A stretch of DNA of 64,000 nt from Neomoorella thermoacetica (GCF_001875325.1 NZ_MDDC01000011.1:50488-114487), one strand, 5' to 3'. Positions 45,134 to 56,303 are shown, counted from the stretch's first letter. Notes: generated by a model not told the origin, from the sequence alone. Program-made: numbers and translations.

Positions 45134-45242
45134 CAGACCTCAACTCCTGTAAATGAGATGTGGTAGATGAGAAATGGGAGGTCGCCCTCATATTCTCACT
45201 ATTTCGATGGTATGATGCGAGACCTAACCTCTGTTATTAATA

Positions 45243-46400
45243 TTAAAGCGACAATCCTTCAGCTATTGCTCCTGCCCGTCGCCTGGCCCAGGCGTCGGTG
45301 GCGAGGATACCTTCCAGGTCAGGGACTGGCTCCGAATGGTGCTCCTCCAGGACCCGGCCTACCACCTGGCTGATGGCGGTGATGGTTATCTTCCCGGCCA
45401 GGAAATACTCCACCGCCACTTCATCGGCAGCACTCAGGACCGCCGGGTAAGTGCCCCCGGCGCGACCGGCACGGAGCGCCAGCTCCAGGCAGGGGAAACG
45501 CTCCAGGTCCGGCAAATCAAATTCCAGGCGTCCCAGGGCTGCCAGATCCAGAGGCTGCACGTCCAGGTCCCAGCGCTCCGGCCAGGTCAGGGCATACTGG
45601 ATGGGGAGGCGCATATCTGCCGGCCCCAGGTGGGCAAAAAGGGCGCCGTCGCTGTAACGTACCAGGGCGTGTACAACGCTCTGGGGATGGATCAAAACCT
45701 TGATTTGATCAAAATCGAGGTTAAAGAGATGTTTGGCTTCAATTACTTCCAGTCCCTTGTTCATCAGGGTCGCGGAATCTATGGTTATCTTCGGCCCCAT
45801 TACCCAGGTGGGATGGTTTAAAGCCTGCTCCGGGGTAACAGTAACCATCTCGGCCCGGGGCATTTGCCTCAGTGGTCCTCCGGAGGCAGTGATTATTACT
45901 TCTGCCACCCGGCCTCCCTGGCGCAGGCACTGGAAGATGGCCGAGTGCTCGCTGTCCACTGGTATAATCTGGCGGCCAAGACGCCGGGCCTGGTCCATGA
46001 CCAGTTGACCGGCCGCCACTATGACTTCTTTGTTGGCCAGGGCGATATCTTTTCCTGCCTCCAGGGCCGCCAGAATGGCCTTCAGGCTGCGAATGCCGAC
46101 CATGGCCGCCACCACCAGTTCCACCCCTTCCAGGCAGGCGGCGGCCATCAGTCCCTCTTCCCCGGCCAGGACGCGGATTTCGGGGTCGCTGACCATGCCG
46201 GACAGGACCCGGGCCCCCTCTCCATCCAAAAGAACCGCCAGGCGGGGCCGGAACCGGCGCACCTGGGCGGCCAGGAGCTCGACATTCCTGGCTGCTACCA
46301 GGGCAGCGACCTTGAGCCTGTCGGGGTGGGCAGCAACAACCTCCAGGGTCTGCCGGCCGATGGAACCAGTTGAGCCCAATACAGTTATCTCTTTAGCCAA
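45243..46400 (-). CDS. dxr: 1-deoxy-D-xylulose 5-phosphate reductoisomerase
   Basis: Second enzyme of the MEP pathway. NADPH-binding start EITVLGSTGSIGRQTLEVV, ALANKEVIVAAGQLVMDQAR, metal and substrate region IPVDSEHSAIFQCLRQGGR and TASGGPLRQMPRAEM, then MGPKITIDSATLMNKGLEVIEA and VHALVRYSDGALFAHLGPAD. 385 residues is normal. It starts directly at the end of the YtvI-like permease gene and continues to rseP across a 110-base gap. Confidence 0.97.
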   Translation of the reverse strand: MAKEITVLGSTGSIGRQTLEVVAAHPDRLKVAALVAARNVELLAAQVRRFRPRLAVLLDGEGARVLSGMVSDPEIRVLAGEEGLMAAACLEGVELVVAAMVGIRSLKAILAALEAGKDIALANKEVIVAAGQLVMDQARRLGRQIIPVDSEHSAIFQCLRQGGRVAEVIITASGGPLRQMPRAEMVTVTPEQALNHPTWVMGPKITIDSATLMNKGLEVIEAKHLFNLDFDQIKVLIHPQSVVHALVRYSDGALFAHLGPADMRLPIQYALTWPERWDLDVQPLDLAALGRLEFDLPDLERFPCLELALRAGRAGGTYPAVLSAADEVAVEYFLAGKITITAISQVVGRVLEEHHSEPVPDLEGILATDAWARRRAGAIAEGLSL

Positions 46401-47510
46401 TTATTTATTAACCTCCTGTCCGGAACAGAAAAAGGCTTTTAAAAGAACAATAGTCAGGGGTCCCAGGGCCAGGCCCACCACTCCCAGGAGCTTCAAGCCG
46501 GCATAAAGGGCAATCAAAGTAGTTAAAGGGTGCAGACCCAGGTTGACGGCCACCAGCTTGGGCTGGAGTACCTGGCGCAGGATGATAATAAAGGCGTAAA
46601 GAATAAGCAGGGCCAGCCCCAGGCCGTAGTGGCCAAGGATAAATTCAATAATGATCCAGGGGATAAAGACCGTACCCGGCCCTACAATAGGGAGCAAGTC
46701 GGCCAGGCCTATCAGAAAGGCCAGGGTCAGAGCGTAGTCCACCTTTAAAATCATGAGGCCGAGAACACTCTGGGTCATCTGCAGGGTAATTAGCAGGATC
46801 TCCGCCCGCAGGTAACCGATAATCGCCTGGCTTAGGGAATTGAAAACCCTGCCCGTCCGTTCCCGCCACCCGGCTGGCATAACCCGGAGCAAGGTCCGCA
46901 GGATAAGCTCCTTATCCCGGCTGAAGAAATAAGTAGCCACCAGGGTAATGATAACAAAAATAAAGAGGTCGGGCAGGGAACTGACGATAATAACCAATCC
47001 CTGGACTGTTTGGGTCAGGATACTTTTCAAAACGTTTACGGCATTATTGAGCAAAGATTGAAAGGAACCCAGGATGTCCGGCGGCAGGTTACCGCCGAAA
47101 TAAAAGCCCTGCAGGCGGTATAAATAATCCTGGAGAAGCGCTCCCAGGCTGCGGGCCTGGGCCGGCAGGTTCAGGACCAGGTTTTCCAGTTCAACAATTA
47201 GATTGGCTAGCAGGTAAAACAGGGCAACCCCCATAGTGGCCAGGACCAGGAGCAGGGTGGTAATGACAGCCCAGCCACGTCCTATTTTTAACTTTTTTTC
47301 AAGCAGGTTGACTGCAGGATCGATAATGGCGGCAAGTAAAGCTGCCAGGGCAAAGGGCAGGACGACAGGCACCAGGGTCTTGATAATCTCCCTGGCGGCA
47401 GGAAATATGTAATAAAAAAGCAACAGTAACAATACGGCAGCCATCAAGCCTATTAATAGAGATTGGAAAGTCTGTTGAAAGCGTCCGTTCAGGCCGGCCA
47501 AAGATTTCAC
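46401..47510 (-). CDS. AI-2E family permease, similar to sporulation protein YtvI
   Basis: Integral membrane protein of 369 residues with about eight hydrophobic helices, including LMAAVLLLLLFYYIFPAARE, VITTLLLVLATMGVALFYLL and LVVATYFF-like ITLVATYFFSRDKE. Family signatures are SQAIIGYLRAEILLITLQM and GLADLLPIVGPGTVFIPWII. AI-2E family members include autoinducer exporters, Na+/H+ antiporters and YtvI, so the substrate cannot be told from sequence. It lies between cdsA and dxr, an unusual place, and ends one base before dxr begins. Confidence 0.85.
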   Translation of the reverse strand: MKSLAGLNGRFQQTFQSLLIGLMAAVLLLLLFYYIFPAAREIIKTLVPVVLPFALAALLAAIIDPAVNLLEKKLKIGRGWAVITTLLLVLATMGVALFYLLANLIVELENLVLNLPAQARSLGALLQDYLYRLQGFYFGGNLPPDILGSFQSLLNNAVNVLKSILTQTVQGLVIIVSSLPDLFIFVIITLVATYFFSRDKELILRTLLRVMPAGWRERTGRVFNSLSQAIIGYLRAEILLITLQMTQSVLGLMILKVDYALTLAFLIGLADLLPIVGPGTVFIPWIIIEFILGHYGLGLALLILYAFIIILRQVLQPKLVAVNLGLHPLTTLIALYAGLKLLGVVGLALGPLTIVLLKAFFCSGQEVNK

Positions 47511-47519
47511 TCCTCAAGA

Positions 47520-48308
47520 TTAAAACAAGAAAAAGACCAGATAATAGTATACCACCGGCGCTACCAGAAGCAAACTGTCAAAGCGGTCTAAAATGCCGCC
47601 ATGACCGGGTAAGAGCCAGCCGCTGTCCTTCACTCCTGCCTGGCGTTTTAATCCGGATTCGATTAAATCACCTGCCTGGGCGGCAACCGCCACCAGGATT
47701 GCCAGCATCCCCAGAAGCCAGTAGTTCAGGCCCGCCAATAACAACGGGCCGATAGTCAGGGCTACTAGTATGCTCCCGAATAGTCCCCCGATTGCCCCGG
47801 CCCAGGTCTTACCGGGGCTTAAGCGGGGCCAGGGATGATGGCGGCCGAAGAGGAGCCCGCAAAAATAGGCACCGCTATCGTTGGCCCAGGTTAACAGGAG
47901 GGCCATGGTCAGGGCCCCGGCACCACCTGGTAACAGGCGTATTAAGGGTAAATAGGCTACCAGGCCCCCTACATACCAGATGCCCAGAAAGGTCACCGCC
48001 AGGTCTGCCACCCCGAAGCGCGGGAACATTACCAGGAAAAGGAACAACAGGCCCAGGGTTATGACTGCCAGGTACCAGGCGGGTATTTCCCTATTAAGAT
48101 ATGCAACCAGGATCAGGAACAGGCCCCCCACGAGGCCGGCCGGCGCCATGGGCTTTAATTGCATCCGTTTAGCCAGGTGGTAAAACTCCATCATTCCCAC
48201 CAGGGTAATAAATTCGGCCAGGAGGTTGAGCCACCAACCGCCCAGAAATGTTGCTCCTAGTAGTAACGGGATACCCACCAGGGCTACTACCATCCTGGCA
48301 GCAAGCAT
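47520..48308 (-). CDS. cdsA: phosphatidate cytidylyltransferase (CDP-diglyceride synthase)
   Basis: Makes CDP-diacylglycerol, precursor of all phospholipids and substrate for PgsA elsewhere in this window. Polytopic membrane protein of 262 residues with the C-terminal signature KDSGWLLPGHGGILDRFDSL (normally S-x8-HG-G-x2-DR-x-D-S). ANDSGAYFCGLLFGRHHPWP and LSPGKTWAGAIGGLFGS precede it. It follows uppS by 19 bases, as in most bacteria. Confidence 0.96.
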   Translation of the reverse strand: MLAARMVVALVGIPLLLGATFLGGWWLNLLAEFITLVGMMEFYHLAKRMQLKPMAPAGLVGGLFLILVAYLNREIPAWYLAVITLGLLFLFLVMFPRFGVADLAVTFLGIWYVGGLVAYLPLIRLLPGGAGALTMALLLTWANDSGAYFCGLLFGRHHPWPRLSPGKTWAGAIGGLFGSILVALTIGPLLLAGLNYWLLGMLAILVAVAAQAGDLIESGLKRQAGVKDSGWLLPGHGGILDRFDSLLLVAPVVYYYLVFFLF

Positions 48309-48326
48309 AACCCCACCACCATCGGG

Positions 48327-49103
48327 TCAAATTTTTAGGCCGCCAAAACGCCTCTCCCTTTGCTGGTAATCCAGCAGGGCCCGGCGCAGGTCTTCCCGCC
48401 GGAAATCCGGCCAGTAGATATCGGTAACCCAGAACTCTGTATAAGCAAGCTGCCAGAGGAGGAAATTACTCACCCGCAATTCTCCGGAAGGCCGGATCAA
48501 AAGGTCGGGGTCAGGCAGGCCGGCGGTATACAGGGAGTTATTAATTACCTCTTCATCAATTTCTTGGGGCTCAAGCTCACCCCTGGCCACCAGGGTGGCA
48601 ATTCGCCGGCAGGCGTCTACCAGTTCACTCCGGCCCCCATAATTCAAGGCAAGGTTGAGGATTAAACGTGTATTGGCGGCCGTTTCTTTTCTGGCCCGCT
48701 CCAGTTCTTCCCTGGCCTGCTGGGGCAGGCTCTCCAGGCGGCCGATAGCCCGTACCTGGACCCCTTCCCGCTGTAGTTCCGCTAACTCCCGGCGCAGATA
48801 CTCTACCAGCAGGTTCATTAAGCCTTCTACTTCTTCGTGGGGCCGTTTCCAGTTTTCAGTGGAAAAGGCATAAACCGTAAGGATACCGATGCCCCAATCA
48901 ACACAGGCCCGAACGATATCCCGGAGGGATTCCACCCCGGCACGGTGGCCGGCCAGCCTGGGGAGGCCCCGGCTGCGGGCCCAGCGACCGTTGCCATCCA
49001 TGATAATGGCCAAATGTCGCGGCAGGCGTTCCCGGTCCAGCTCCTGGCTCCTATCTTCCCTTGCCTTCCGGGAGTGGAAACGTTTTGTCAGGAAACTAAA
49101 CAC
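48327..49103 (-). CDS. uppS: isoprenyl transferase / undecaprenyl diphosphate synthase
   Basis: Condenses isopentenyl diphosphate units to the C55 lipid carrier of cell-wall synthesis. Signature HLAIIMDGNGRWARSRGLPR near residue 35, GHRAGVESLRDIVRACVDWG, LTVYAFSTENWKRP, and the C-terminal PDLLIRPSGELRVSNFLLWQ and YTEFWVTDIYWPDF. GTG start at 258 residues is supported by GGGAGG eight bases upstream; a longer frame lacks support. The MEP genes nearby supply its precursor. A terminator separates it from the ferredoxin gene. Confidence 0.96.
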   Translation of the reverse strand: MFSFLTKRFHSRKAREDRSQELDRERLPRHLAIIMDGNGRWARSRGLPRLAGHRAGVESLRDIVRACVDWGIGILTVYAFSTENWKRPHEEVEGLMNLLVEYLRRELAELQREGVQVRAIGRLESLPQQAREELERARKETAANTRLILNLALNYGGRSELVDACRRIATLVARGELEPQEIDEEVINNSLYTAGLPDPDLLIRPSGELRVSNFLLWQLAYTEFWVTDIYWPDFRREDLRRALLDYQQRERRFGGLKI

Positions 49104-49140
49104 CGCTTTTCCTCCCAGGGTTTCATGGCTATAAAACAAA

Positions 49141-49158
49141 CCCCCTCACTGGAGGGGG
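49141..49158 (-). terminator. terminator between ferredoxin gene and uppS
   Basis: CCCCCTC, loop CAGT, GAGGGGG, then TTTGTTTT on the minus strand. Seven pairs, all but one G-C, with a U-rich tail. It ends the rpsB-to-ferredoxin run, yet the uppS start follows within 40 bases, so either uppS has a promoter overlapping this hairpin or read-through occurs. Confidence 0.85.
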
Positions 49159-49170
49159 ATTGTTGCCATC

Positions 49171-49568
<398 letters not shown>

Positions 49569-49570
49569 GG

Positions 49571-50127
49571 TTAAACCTCCATTATCTCCGCTTCCTTGGT
49601 GGCCAGGATCTTGTCAATGGTCTGGATATAGCTGTCGGTGGTCTTTTGTACCTTTTCCTGGGCCCGCTTGACCTCGTCTTCGGAGGCCTCTTTATTTTTC
49701 TCCCGGGCTTTTAATTTATCATTGGCCTCCCGGCGGGCGTTGCGGACAATCACCCGGAACTCTTCCGCCTTTTTCCGGGCAACCTTTACCAATTCGGTAC
49801 GCCTTTCCTCCGTCAGCTGGGGAATGGCAATGCGAATTACGGTGCCGTCACTGGACGGGGTCAGGCCCAGATCAGACTTCAGGATGGCCTTCTCGATCTC
49901 CGGCAGGATGTTACGATCCCAGGGCTGGATAACCAGGAGTCTGGCTTCCGGTGTTGAGACAGTTGCCAGCTGGTTCACAGGTGTCGGTGTGCCATAATAG
50001 CTTACCAGGACTTTCTCCAGCAGGGCCGGGTTGGCCCGGCCAGCCCGCAGGGACGCCAGTTCCCGCCGTAAACCCTCTACCGCCTTCTTCATTTTCTCTT
50101 CTGCTTCCTGGAGGATATCAGCCAGCA

Positions 50128-50128
<1 letters not shown>
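49571..50128 (-). CDS. frr: ribosome recycling factor
   Basis: Splits post-termination ribosomes with EF-G. 185-residue L-shaped helical protein: AEEKMKKAVEGLRRELASLR, RAGRANPALLEKVLVSYYGT, PWDRNILPEIEKAILKSDLG and RIAIPQLTEERRTELVKVAR. Its start overlaps the pyrH stop (TAATG). The rpsB-tsf-pyrH-frr order is one of the most conserved in bacteria. Confidence 0.97.
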
Positions 50129-50859
<731 letters not shown>

Positions 50860-50920
50860 TTACCCCCGTAACTCTTGAATACTTTCTACACGTTGCTTAA
50901 AATTCCTCTTTCTCTGCGGA

Positions 50921-50948
50921 AAAAAAGAGCACTCCCGTGCTCTTTTTC
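50921..50948 (-). terminator. terminator after tsf
   Basis: AAAAGAGCAC, loop GGGA, GTGCTCTTTT, then TTTCCG on the minus strand, eight bases after the tsf stop. A ten-pair stem with a six-to-seven-U tail. The A-rich 5' flank also makes it usable in the other direction. Confidence 0.88.
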
Positions 50949-50956
50949 CGGCTGTT

Positions 50957-51568
50957 TTATTCTTCGGGTTGAACAATGCCTTCGCCAACTGCATACCTGA
51001 CAAAACGCCGGACAACTATCTTCTCGCCCAATTTGGCAATTTTTTCATTGATAAGATCCTGGACGGTTCGATCCATATCTTTAATAAAGGGTTGTTCCAG
51101 CAGGCAATTCTCCTGATAAAATTTTTCCAGCCGGCCATTAACTATTTTTTCTACCACTTGCTCCGGTTTACCTTCATTGAGGGCCTGGGCCCTTAAAATC
51201 TCTTTTTCTTTGGCGAGAACCTCTTCCGGTACGTCTTCCCGGGCTACATACTCCGGCCGGGAGGCGGCTACCTGCATGGCCAGATTGTGGACCAGATCCC
51301 GGAAATCTTCGGTCTTGGCCACAAAGTCGGTTTCACAGTTGACTTCAATTAAAACCCCAATCCGGCCACCGCCGTGGATATAGGCCTGCACCAGGCCTTC
51401 ACTGGCAACCTTGCCGGCCCGTTTGGCGGCTGTAGCCAGCCCTTTTTTGCGTAAGTATTCAATAGCCTTTTCCATATCGCCATTGGCCTCAGCGAGGGCT
51501 TTTTTGCAGTCCATCATGCCAGCCCCTGTCCGTTCCCTCAGCGCTTTCACATCTGCAGCCGCAATCAT
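50957..51568 (-). CDS. tsf: elongation factor Ts (short form)
   Basis: Nucleotide exchange factor for EF-Tu. N-terminal UBA-like helices ([20 protein letters not shown]) and core subdomain N with [20 protein letters not shown] are clear. At 203 residues it is much shorter than E. coli Ts (over 280): one core subdomain is reduced, as in Thermus-type short EF-Ts. The sequence continues to a proper end ([12 protein letters not shown]), so this is a natural short form, not a truncation. Confidence 0.95.
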   Translation of the reverse strand: MIAAADVKALRERTGAGMMDCKKALAEANGDMEKAIEYLRKKGLATAAKRAGKVASEGLVQAYIHGGGRIGVLIEVNCETDFVAKTEDFRDLVHNLAMQVAASRPEYVAREDVPEEVLAKEKEILRAQALNEGKPEQVVEKIVNGRLEKFYQENCLLEQPFIKDMDRTVQDLINEKIAKLGEKIVVRRFVRYAVGEGIVQPEE

Positions 51569-51656
51569 GTTTTCACTCCTGTCCTGGTAATAATCGAACT
51601 AGCTTAGGGTTCTATTGCGGATAATGTAAGCGCAAGCCTGGAGCTACGCGAGATTT

Positions 51657-52373
51657 TTACTCTACCACAACTTCCTCCTCCGGCTGATCCTGACCTTGCT
51701 GGCCTTCAATAACGGCATCGGCCATTTTACTGGTCAAGAGACGGACGGCCCGGATGGCATCGTCATTACCGGGGATTACATAATCTATTTCGTCGGGGTC
51801 GCAGTTGGTATCCACTATGGCTACAATGGGTATACCAAGGCGCCGCCCCTCGGCAACGGCAATCCGCTCTTTTCGCGGATCAATAATAAAGAGGGCGTCG
51901 GGCAAGCTTTTCATTTCCTTGATACCGCCCAGGAAGCGCTCCAGTTTCTCCCTTTCACCGCGCAGGTGGGCTACTTCTTTTTTGGGCAGGAGTTCAAACG
52001 TACCCTCTTCTTCCATCTTTTCCAGTTCCTTTAAGCGTTCGATGCGCCGCCGGATGGTCTGGAAGTTGGTCAGGGTCCCGCCCAGCCAGCGCACATTGAC
52101 ATAAAACATACCACAGCGCTCGGCTTCTTCCTTAACTGACTCCTGGGCCTGTTTCTTGGTCCCCACGAATAAGACCTTACCGCCATCCCGGGAGAGATCA
52201 CGGATAAAGTTGTAAGCCTCTTCGATCTTTTTGACGGTACGCTGGAGATCAATGATATAGATCCCGTTGCGCTCCGTGAAGATATACGGAGCCATTTTCG
52301 GGTTCCAGCGCCTGGTCTGGTGACCAAAGTGAACCCCGGCCTCCAGCAACTGCTTCATGGAAATAATCGCCAT
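51657..52373 (-). CDS. rpsB: 30S ribosomal protein S2
   Basis: Late-assembling small-subunit protein. Signatures: [100 protein letters not shown] and [20 protein letters not shown]. 238 residues plus an acidic tail. AGGAGGTGGC precedes the ATG. The roughly 110-base leader between promoter and start is G+C-rich and probably structured, as expected for an S2 autoregulatory leader, but I could not define its fold. Confidence 0.97.
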   Translation of the reverse strand: MAIISMKQLLEAGVHFGHQTRRWNPKMAPYIFTERNGIYIIDLQRTVKKIEEAYNFIRDLSRDGGKVLFVGTKKQAQESVKEEAERCGMFYVNVRWLGGTLTNFQTIRRRIERLKELEKMEEEGTFELLPKKEVAHLRGEREKLERFLGGIKEMKSLPDALFIIDPRKERIAVAEGRRLGIPIVAIVDTNCDPDEIDYVIPGNDDAIRAVRLLTSKMADAVIEGQQGQDQPEEEVVVE

Positions 52374-52475
52374 GAAATGCCACCTCCTCTAGTTTTACCC
52401 CGCCGCTACCATCATCCGTCCCGGAGGACCGCCCTGGCGGCACTTCTCCCGGCGTCCGGCGCGTGTGGAATCAAA

Positions 52476-52508
52476 CACCAGAGGTTAGTATAGCATAAAC
52501 CTCTGGTG
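52476..52508 (-). terminator. hairpin after codY, overlapping the rpsB promoter
   Basis: CACCAGAGGTT and AACCTCTGGTG form an 11-pair perfect stem around an 11-base loop, followed on the minus strand by TTTGATT. It lies about 60 bases after the codY stop. The loop contains the -10 box of a promoter, so the two signals overlap. Confidence 0.7.
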
Positions 52509-52515
52509 CCGGCAA
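52487..52515 (-). promoter_or_regulatory. sigma-A promoter of rpsB-tsf with extended -10
   Basis: TTGCCG and TATACT are separated by 17 bases on the minus strand, and TGC directly precedes TATACT, an extended -10. The -10 box lies in the loop and the spacer in the 5' arm of the codY-rpsB hairpin. Confidence 0.8.
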
Positions 52516-52565
52516 GTCTTAAGCAACAGCGACGCATTATCTATAAAAGTTAAGCTAAAACTACC

Positions 52566-53348
52566 TCAGTGACGAAGTTTCTCCAATTCCTCCAGCAGGT
52601 GATCATTCAGGACGCGGATATAGGTGCCCTTCATCCCCAGGGATTTAGATTCAATGACCCCGGCACTCTCGAATTTTCGCAGGGCATTAACGATAACGGA
52701 ACGGGTGATGCCCGCCCGGTCAGCTATCTTACTGGCGACCAGGATACCTTCATCGCCGTCCAGTTCCGCAAAGATATGCTCCACGGCCTCCAGTTCGGAG
52801 TAGGACAGGGTTGCCAGGGCCACGTGGACAGCAGCCCGCTTCCGGGCTTCATCCTCAATCTTGTCGGCCTTGGCCCGCAGGATCTCCATACCGACTACTG
52901 TTGCGCCATACTCAGCCAGAACTAGATCCTCATCGTCAAAGCGGACATTGAACTTGGATAGGACAAGGGTACCCAGGCGCTGGCCGCCGCCGATGATGGG
53001 TACCACTGTTGTTAATTTGTTGTTAAAGACGCATTTTTTATCTGTATCGAAAACGCAACCATTGCCCACCTGGCTGAAATTGGCCTGGGTTTCGTCTATG
53101 CGCAACAGTTGCTCGTTATACTGTTCCGGGAATCTTTCCGATTGGAAGACAATCTCCTCCATGATGTCGCAGGTGAACCCTTCAACAAAGGCGTATCCCA
53201 GAACGCGGGCATGACGGCCAACGATATAGACGTTGGCTCCCAGGACGTCACGCATGACGCTGGCCATTTCCTGAAAGTCCACCGGGTTACCCGCCGCCCT
53301 TTGCAGGAGGCGGTTGATTTTTCTCGAGCGCTCAAGAAGAGTCTCCAT
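52566..53348 (-). CDS. codY: GTP- and branched-chain amino acid-sensing regulator CodY
   Basis: Global repressor of stationary-phase and amino-acid genes. N-terminal GAF domain ([60 protein letters not shown]) binds isoleucine/valine. The C-terminal winged helix shows [30 protein letters not shown], with the recognition helix centred on [11 protein letters not shown]. 260 residues is the family length. The xerC-hslV-hslU-codY order is that of Bacillus. Confidence 0.97.
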   Translation of the reverse strand: METLLERSRKINRLLQRAAGNPVDFQEMASVMRDVLGANVYIVGRHARVLGYAFVEGFTCDIMEEIVFQSERFPEQYNEQLLRIDETQANFSQVGNGCVFDTDKKCVFNNKLTTVVPIIGGGQRLGTLVLSKFNVRFDDEDLVLAEYGATVVGMEILRAKADKIEDEARKRAAVHVALATLSYSELEAVEHIFAELDGDEGILVASKIADRAGITRSVIVNALRKFESAGVIESKSLGMKGTYIRVLNDHLLEELEKLRH

Positions 53349-53369
53349 AAGCTTTCCATCTTCCTTTCT

Positions 53370-54755
53370 TTAGAGTATATATGCTTGCACATCGGTACGC
53401 TGCATTATGTCACCTAGCTGTTTACGCACATAGGTGCGATCGATTACTACTTTACGCTCCTGCACCCCCGGCGCTTCAAAGAAGAGATCCTGCAGTATTT
53501 TTTCTAGAATGGTGTGCAGGCGCCGAGCACCGATGTCTTCGCCTTGAGTATTTACAGTATAAGCAATATCTGCAATTTCCGCAATAGCATCGGCTGAAAA
53601 TTGTAATTCTATACCATCTACTGCAAGTAATGCCGTATATTGTTTTAGTAGGGAATTTTTAGGTTCAGTTAAAATACGCTGAAAATCTTCTCGATCCAAA
53701 CTCTTAAGTTCTACCCGCAAGGGGAAACGCCCCTGGAGTTCAGGGATCAGGTCAGCCGGTTTGGCCACATGGAAGGCGCCGGCGGCAATAAAAAGAATAT
53801 GGTCTGTTTTTACCGGGCCGTATTTGGTCTGCACCGTAGTTCCTTCAACAATGGGCAGAATATCCCGCTGGACTCCTTCCCGGGAAACGTCGGGCCCGTG
53901 GCTGCTCTCCCGGCCAGCTATTTTATCAATTTCGTCCAGGAAGATAATGCCCTCCTGTTCCACGCGCTGAACAGCGATGGCAGCAACATCGTCCATGTCA
54001 ATGAGCTTGTCGGCTTCCTGCTGGGTCAGGATGCGCCGCGCTTCGGCTACGGTTACCAGACGCTTGCGCTTGCGCCGGGGGAGCATGTTGCCCAGCATAT
54101 CCTGGAGGTTTATACCCAGCTCTTCCAATCCCAGCCCGCCCAGGATGACGCCCCCGGGGCCCGTGGTGTCTTCTACTTCTACCTCTACCGTCATGTCTTC
54201 CAGTTCCTGGCGTTTCAGTTTTTCCCTGAGGATGGCCCTTTTCTCTTTCAGGCTCTCTTCCTCCGCGGCTGTACCCTCGCTGTTCACCGGGGTAACGCCA
54301 AAAATAACTTCCCAGGGGTTATGGGTGCCCTTCGTCTTACCCCGCCCGGGAACAAGGAGGTCGAGCAACCGTTTTTCGGCCATCTTGGTAGCCTTGGCCT
54401 CTACTTCAGCCCGCTTCTCTATTTTAACCATTCTTACGGCATTTTCTACCAGTTCCCGGATCATCGATTCAACATCGCGGCCAACATAGCCTACTTCGGT
54501 AAAGCGGGTGGCCTCCACCTTCAAAAAAGGTGCCCCCACTAGTTTGGCCAGCCGGCGGGCAATCTCCGTTTTACCAACGCCAGTTGGGCCAATCATAATG
54601 ATATTCTTGGGTAAAACCTCATCCCGCAGCTCCGGGCTCAGTTTCTGGCGGCGGTAACGGTTCCGCAGGGCCACCGCCACACACTTCTTCGCCTCTTCCT
54701 GGCCAACAATGTAGCGATCCAGTTCGGCTACTATCTGCCGGGGCGTAAATTCCAA
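53370..54755 (-). CDS. hslU: HslU/ClpY ATPase subunit of the HslUV protease
   Basis: AAA+ unfoldase that feeds HslV. Features: [20 protein letters not shown], Walker [38 protein letters not shown] (pore-loop region), an I-domain of about 130 residues, Walker [13 protein letters not shown], and the C-terminal [20 protein letters not shown] and final DVQAYIL tail used to dock HslV. 461 residues. It follows hslV by 19 bases. Confidence 0.97.
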   Translation of the reverse strand: MEFTPRQIVAELDRYIVGQEEAKKCVAVALRNRYRRQKLSPELRDEVLPKNIIMIGPTGVGKTEIARRLAKLVGAPFLKVEATRFTEVGYVGRDVESMIRELVENAVRMVKIEKRAEVEAKATKMAEKRLLDLLVPGRGKTKGTHNPWEVIFGVTPVNSEGTAAEEESLKEKRAILREKLKRQELEDMTVEVEVEDTTGPGGVILGGLGLEELGINLQDMLGNMLPRRKRKRLVTVAEARRILTQQEADKLIDMDDVAAIAVQRVEQEGIIFLDEIDKIAGRESSHGPDVSREGVQRDILPIVEGTTVQTKYGPVKTDHILFIAAGAFHVAKPADLIPELQGRFPLRVELKSLDREDFQRILTEPKNSLLKQYTALLAVDGIELQFSADAIAEIADIAYTVNTQGEDIGARRLHTILEKILQDLFFEAPGVQERKVVIDRTYVRKQLGDIMQRTDVQAYIL

Positions 54756-54774
54756 TTATCTTCCCCCCTCAGGG

Positions 54775-55299
54775 TTAAAGCTCTTCAACAATAATGTTGT
54801 TATTAGTATAGATGCAGATGGAGGCCGCAATGTTCATGGCTTCCCTGGCGATCTCCCCGGCTGTCATGCTGGTATGGGCCACCAGGGCCCGGGCCGCTGC
54901 CAGAGCATAGGGGCCACCGGAACCGATGGCTGCAATACCGTCATCGGGCTCTACAATTTCGCCGTTACCGGAAATAATCAAGAGGTGTTCTTTATCAGCC
55001 ACCACCAGGAGGGCTTCCAGCCGCCGCAGGAATCTGTCGGTACGCCACTCTTTCCCCAATTCGACGGCAGCCCGCTGGAGATTGCCGTGATAGGTCTCTA
55101 ATTTGGCCTCGAACTTCTCAAAAAGGGTAAAGGCATCAGCCACACTGCCAGCAAACCCTGCCAGGACCCTGTTCTGGTAAAGGCGGCGTACCTTTCGTGC
55201 CTTGTGCTTCATAACAGTATTGCCGAAAGTCACCTGGCCATCGCCGGCCAGGGCTACCCGGCCCTGATGGCGGACGGCGATAACTGTTGTCCCTTCCAT
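54775..55299 (-). CDS. hslV: HslV/ClpQ peptidase subunit
   Basis: Proteasome-like N-terminal nucleophile hydrolase. The sequence starts [20 protein letters not shown], so a three-residue prepeptide (MEG) must be removed to expose the threonine nucleophile in TTVIAV; classical HslV only loses the initiator Met, while Bacillus ClpQ also carries a short propeptide. [20 protein letters not shown] and [19 protein letters not shown] are typical. 174 residues. The gene lies ten bases after xerC. Confidence 0.96.
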   Translation of the reverse strand: MEGTTVIAVRHQGRVALAGDGQVTFGNTVMKHKARKVRRLYQNRVLAGFAGSVADAFTLFEKFEAKLETYHGNLQRAAVELGKEWRTDRFLRRLEALLVVADKEHLLIISGNGEIVEPDDGIAAIGSGGPYALAAARALVAHTSMTAGEIAREAMNIAASICIYTNNNIIVEEL

Positions 55300-55308
55300 G
55301 GTTTACCC

Positions 55309-56250
55309 TCACCTTTGGGTATCTATATTGTCACGACAGGCCCGCGGGTGGAACTGGTGGTAAACCTCTCGCAGTTGGGCCTGGCTTATGTGGATGTAAA
55401 TCTGGGTCGTCGCCAGGCGGGTATGGCCCAGGAGTTCCTGGACCACCCTCAGGTCCGCCCCTCCTTCAAGCAGGTGGGTAGCAAAGGTATGGCGGATGGT
55501 ATGGGGGGAAACTCCACTCCGCAGGGCGGCCTTTTCTACATAGTGACTCAGGCGTCCCCGGACTCCCCGGGTTGTTAACCGCCTTCCCAGGTGATTCAAA
55601 AAGAGGGCCCTGGGTTCAGGAGGGATATGCCGGGCGGCCAGTTCCGGACGGGCCCGGTGGAGATAATCTTCCAGGGCCTTAACAGCATAGCGACCCAGGG
55701 GCACCACCCTTTCCCGTCGGCCTTTACCCAGGACCCTAGCATAGCCTGCTGCTAGATCGAGGTCTTCCTGGTCCAGGCCTACCAGTTCAGCCACCCGGAT
55801 ACCAGCGGCGTAGAGGGTCTCCAGAATGGCCCGGTCCCTCAAACCCAGGGGAGTAGTCGCCGGGATACTTAAGAGTTTTTCTATTTCAGCATGGCTCAGA
55901 CAGCCGGGCAACCTTTTCTCCCGGCGGGGGCCGGATAATAGGGCGACGGGGCTGTTCTGTACCTGCCCCGCCCGTAAAAGGAAGCGATAAAAAGCGCGCA
56001 GTGCTGCCAGTTTACGGTTGATGCTTGACCGCTGCTGGCCCAGCTGGTTAAGCCAGCCCAGGTAACGCCGCACCATCCAGATATCGACTGCCGCAGGGCC
56101 GGCTTCCCGGCCCGCCCGTTCAGCTACAAAAGCGGCGAATTGCTCGATATCAGCCCGGTAGGCATCGACCGTACAGGGCGAAGCCTGCCTTTCGCCTTTT
56201 AGATACAAAAGAAAACCCTCCAGGGCTTCCCCAAAGGTAACCCCGGGCAT
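55309..56250 (-). CDS. xerC: site-specific tyrosine recombinase XerC
   Basis: Resolves chromosome dimers at dif with XerD. N-terminal SAM-like domain (EALEGFLLYLKGERQASPCT) and catalytic domain with R in LYAAGIRVAELVGLDQEDLD, K in LGKGRRERVVPL, HxxR in SPHTIRHTFATHLLEGGADL, H in LLGHTRLATTQIYIHIS and the final tyrosine IYIHIS. Start at MPGVTFGEALEG is supported by GGGGGTGA. Chromosomal context (trmFO-xerC-hslV, as Bacillus gid-codV-clpQ) identifies it as XerC, not an integrase. Confidence 0.94.
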   Translation of the reverse strand: MPGVTFGEALEGFLLYLKGERQASPCTVDAYRADIEQFAAFVAERAGREAGPAAVDIWMVRRYLGWLNQLGQQRSSINRKLAALRAFYRFLLRAGQVQNSPVALLSGPRREKRLPGCLSHAEIEKLLSIPATTPLGLRDRAILETLYAAGIRVAELVGLDQEDLDLAAGYARVLGKGRRERVVPLGRYAVKALEDYLHRARPELAARHIPPEPRALFLNHLGRRLTTRGVRGRLSHYVEKAALRSGVSPHTIRHTFATHLLEGGADLRVVQELLGHTRLATTQIYIHISQAQLREVYHQFHPRACRDNIDTQR

Positions 56251-56303
56251 AGCCTCACCCCCGGACTTCATATATGCTATCATAATCACTTTTAAAGCGC
56301 AAG

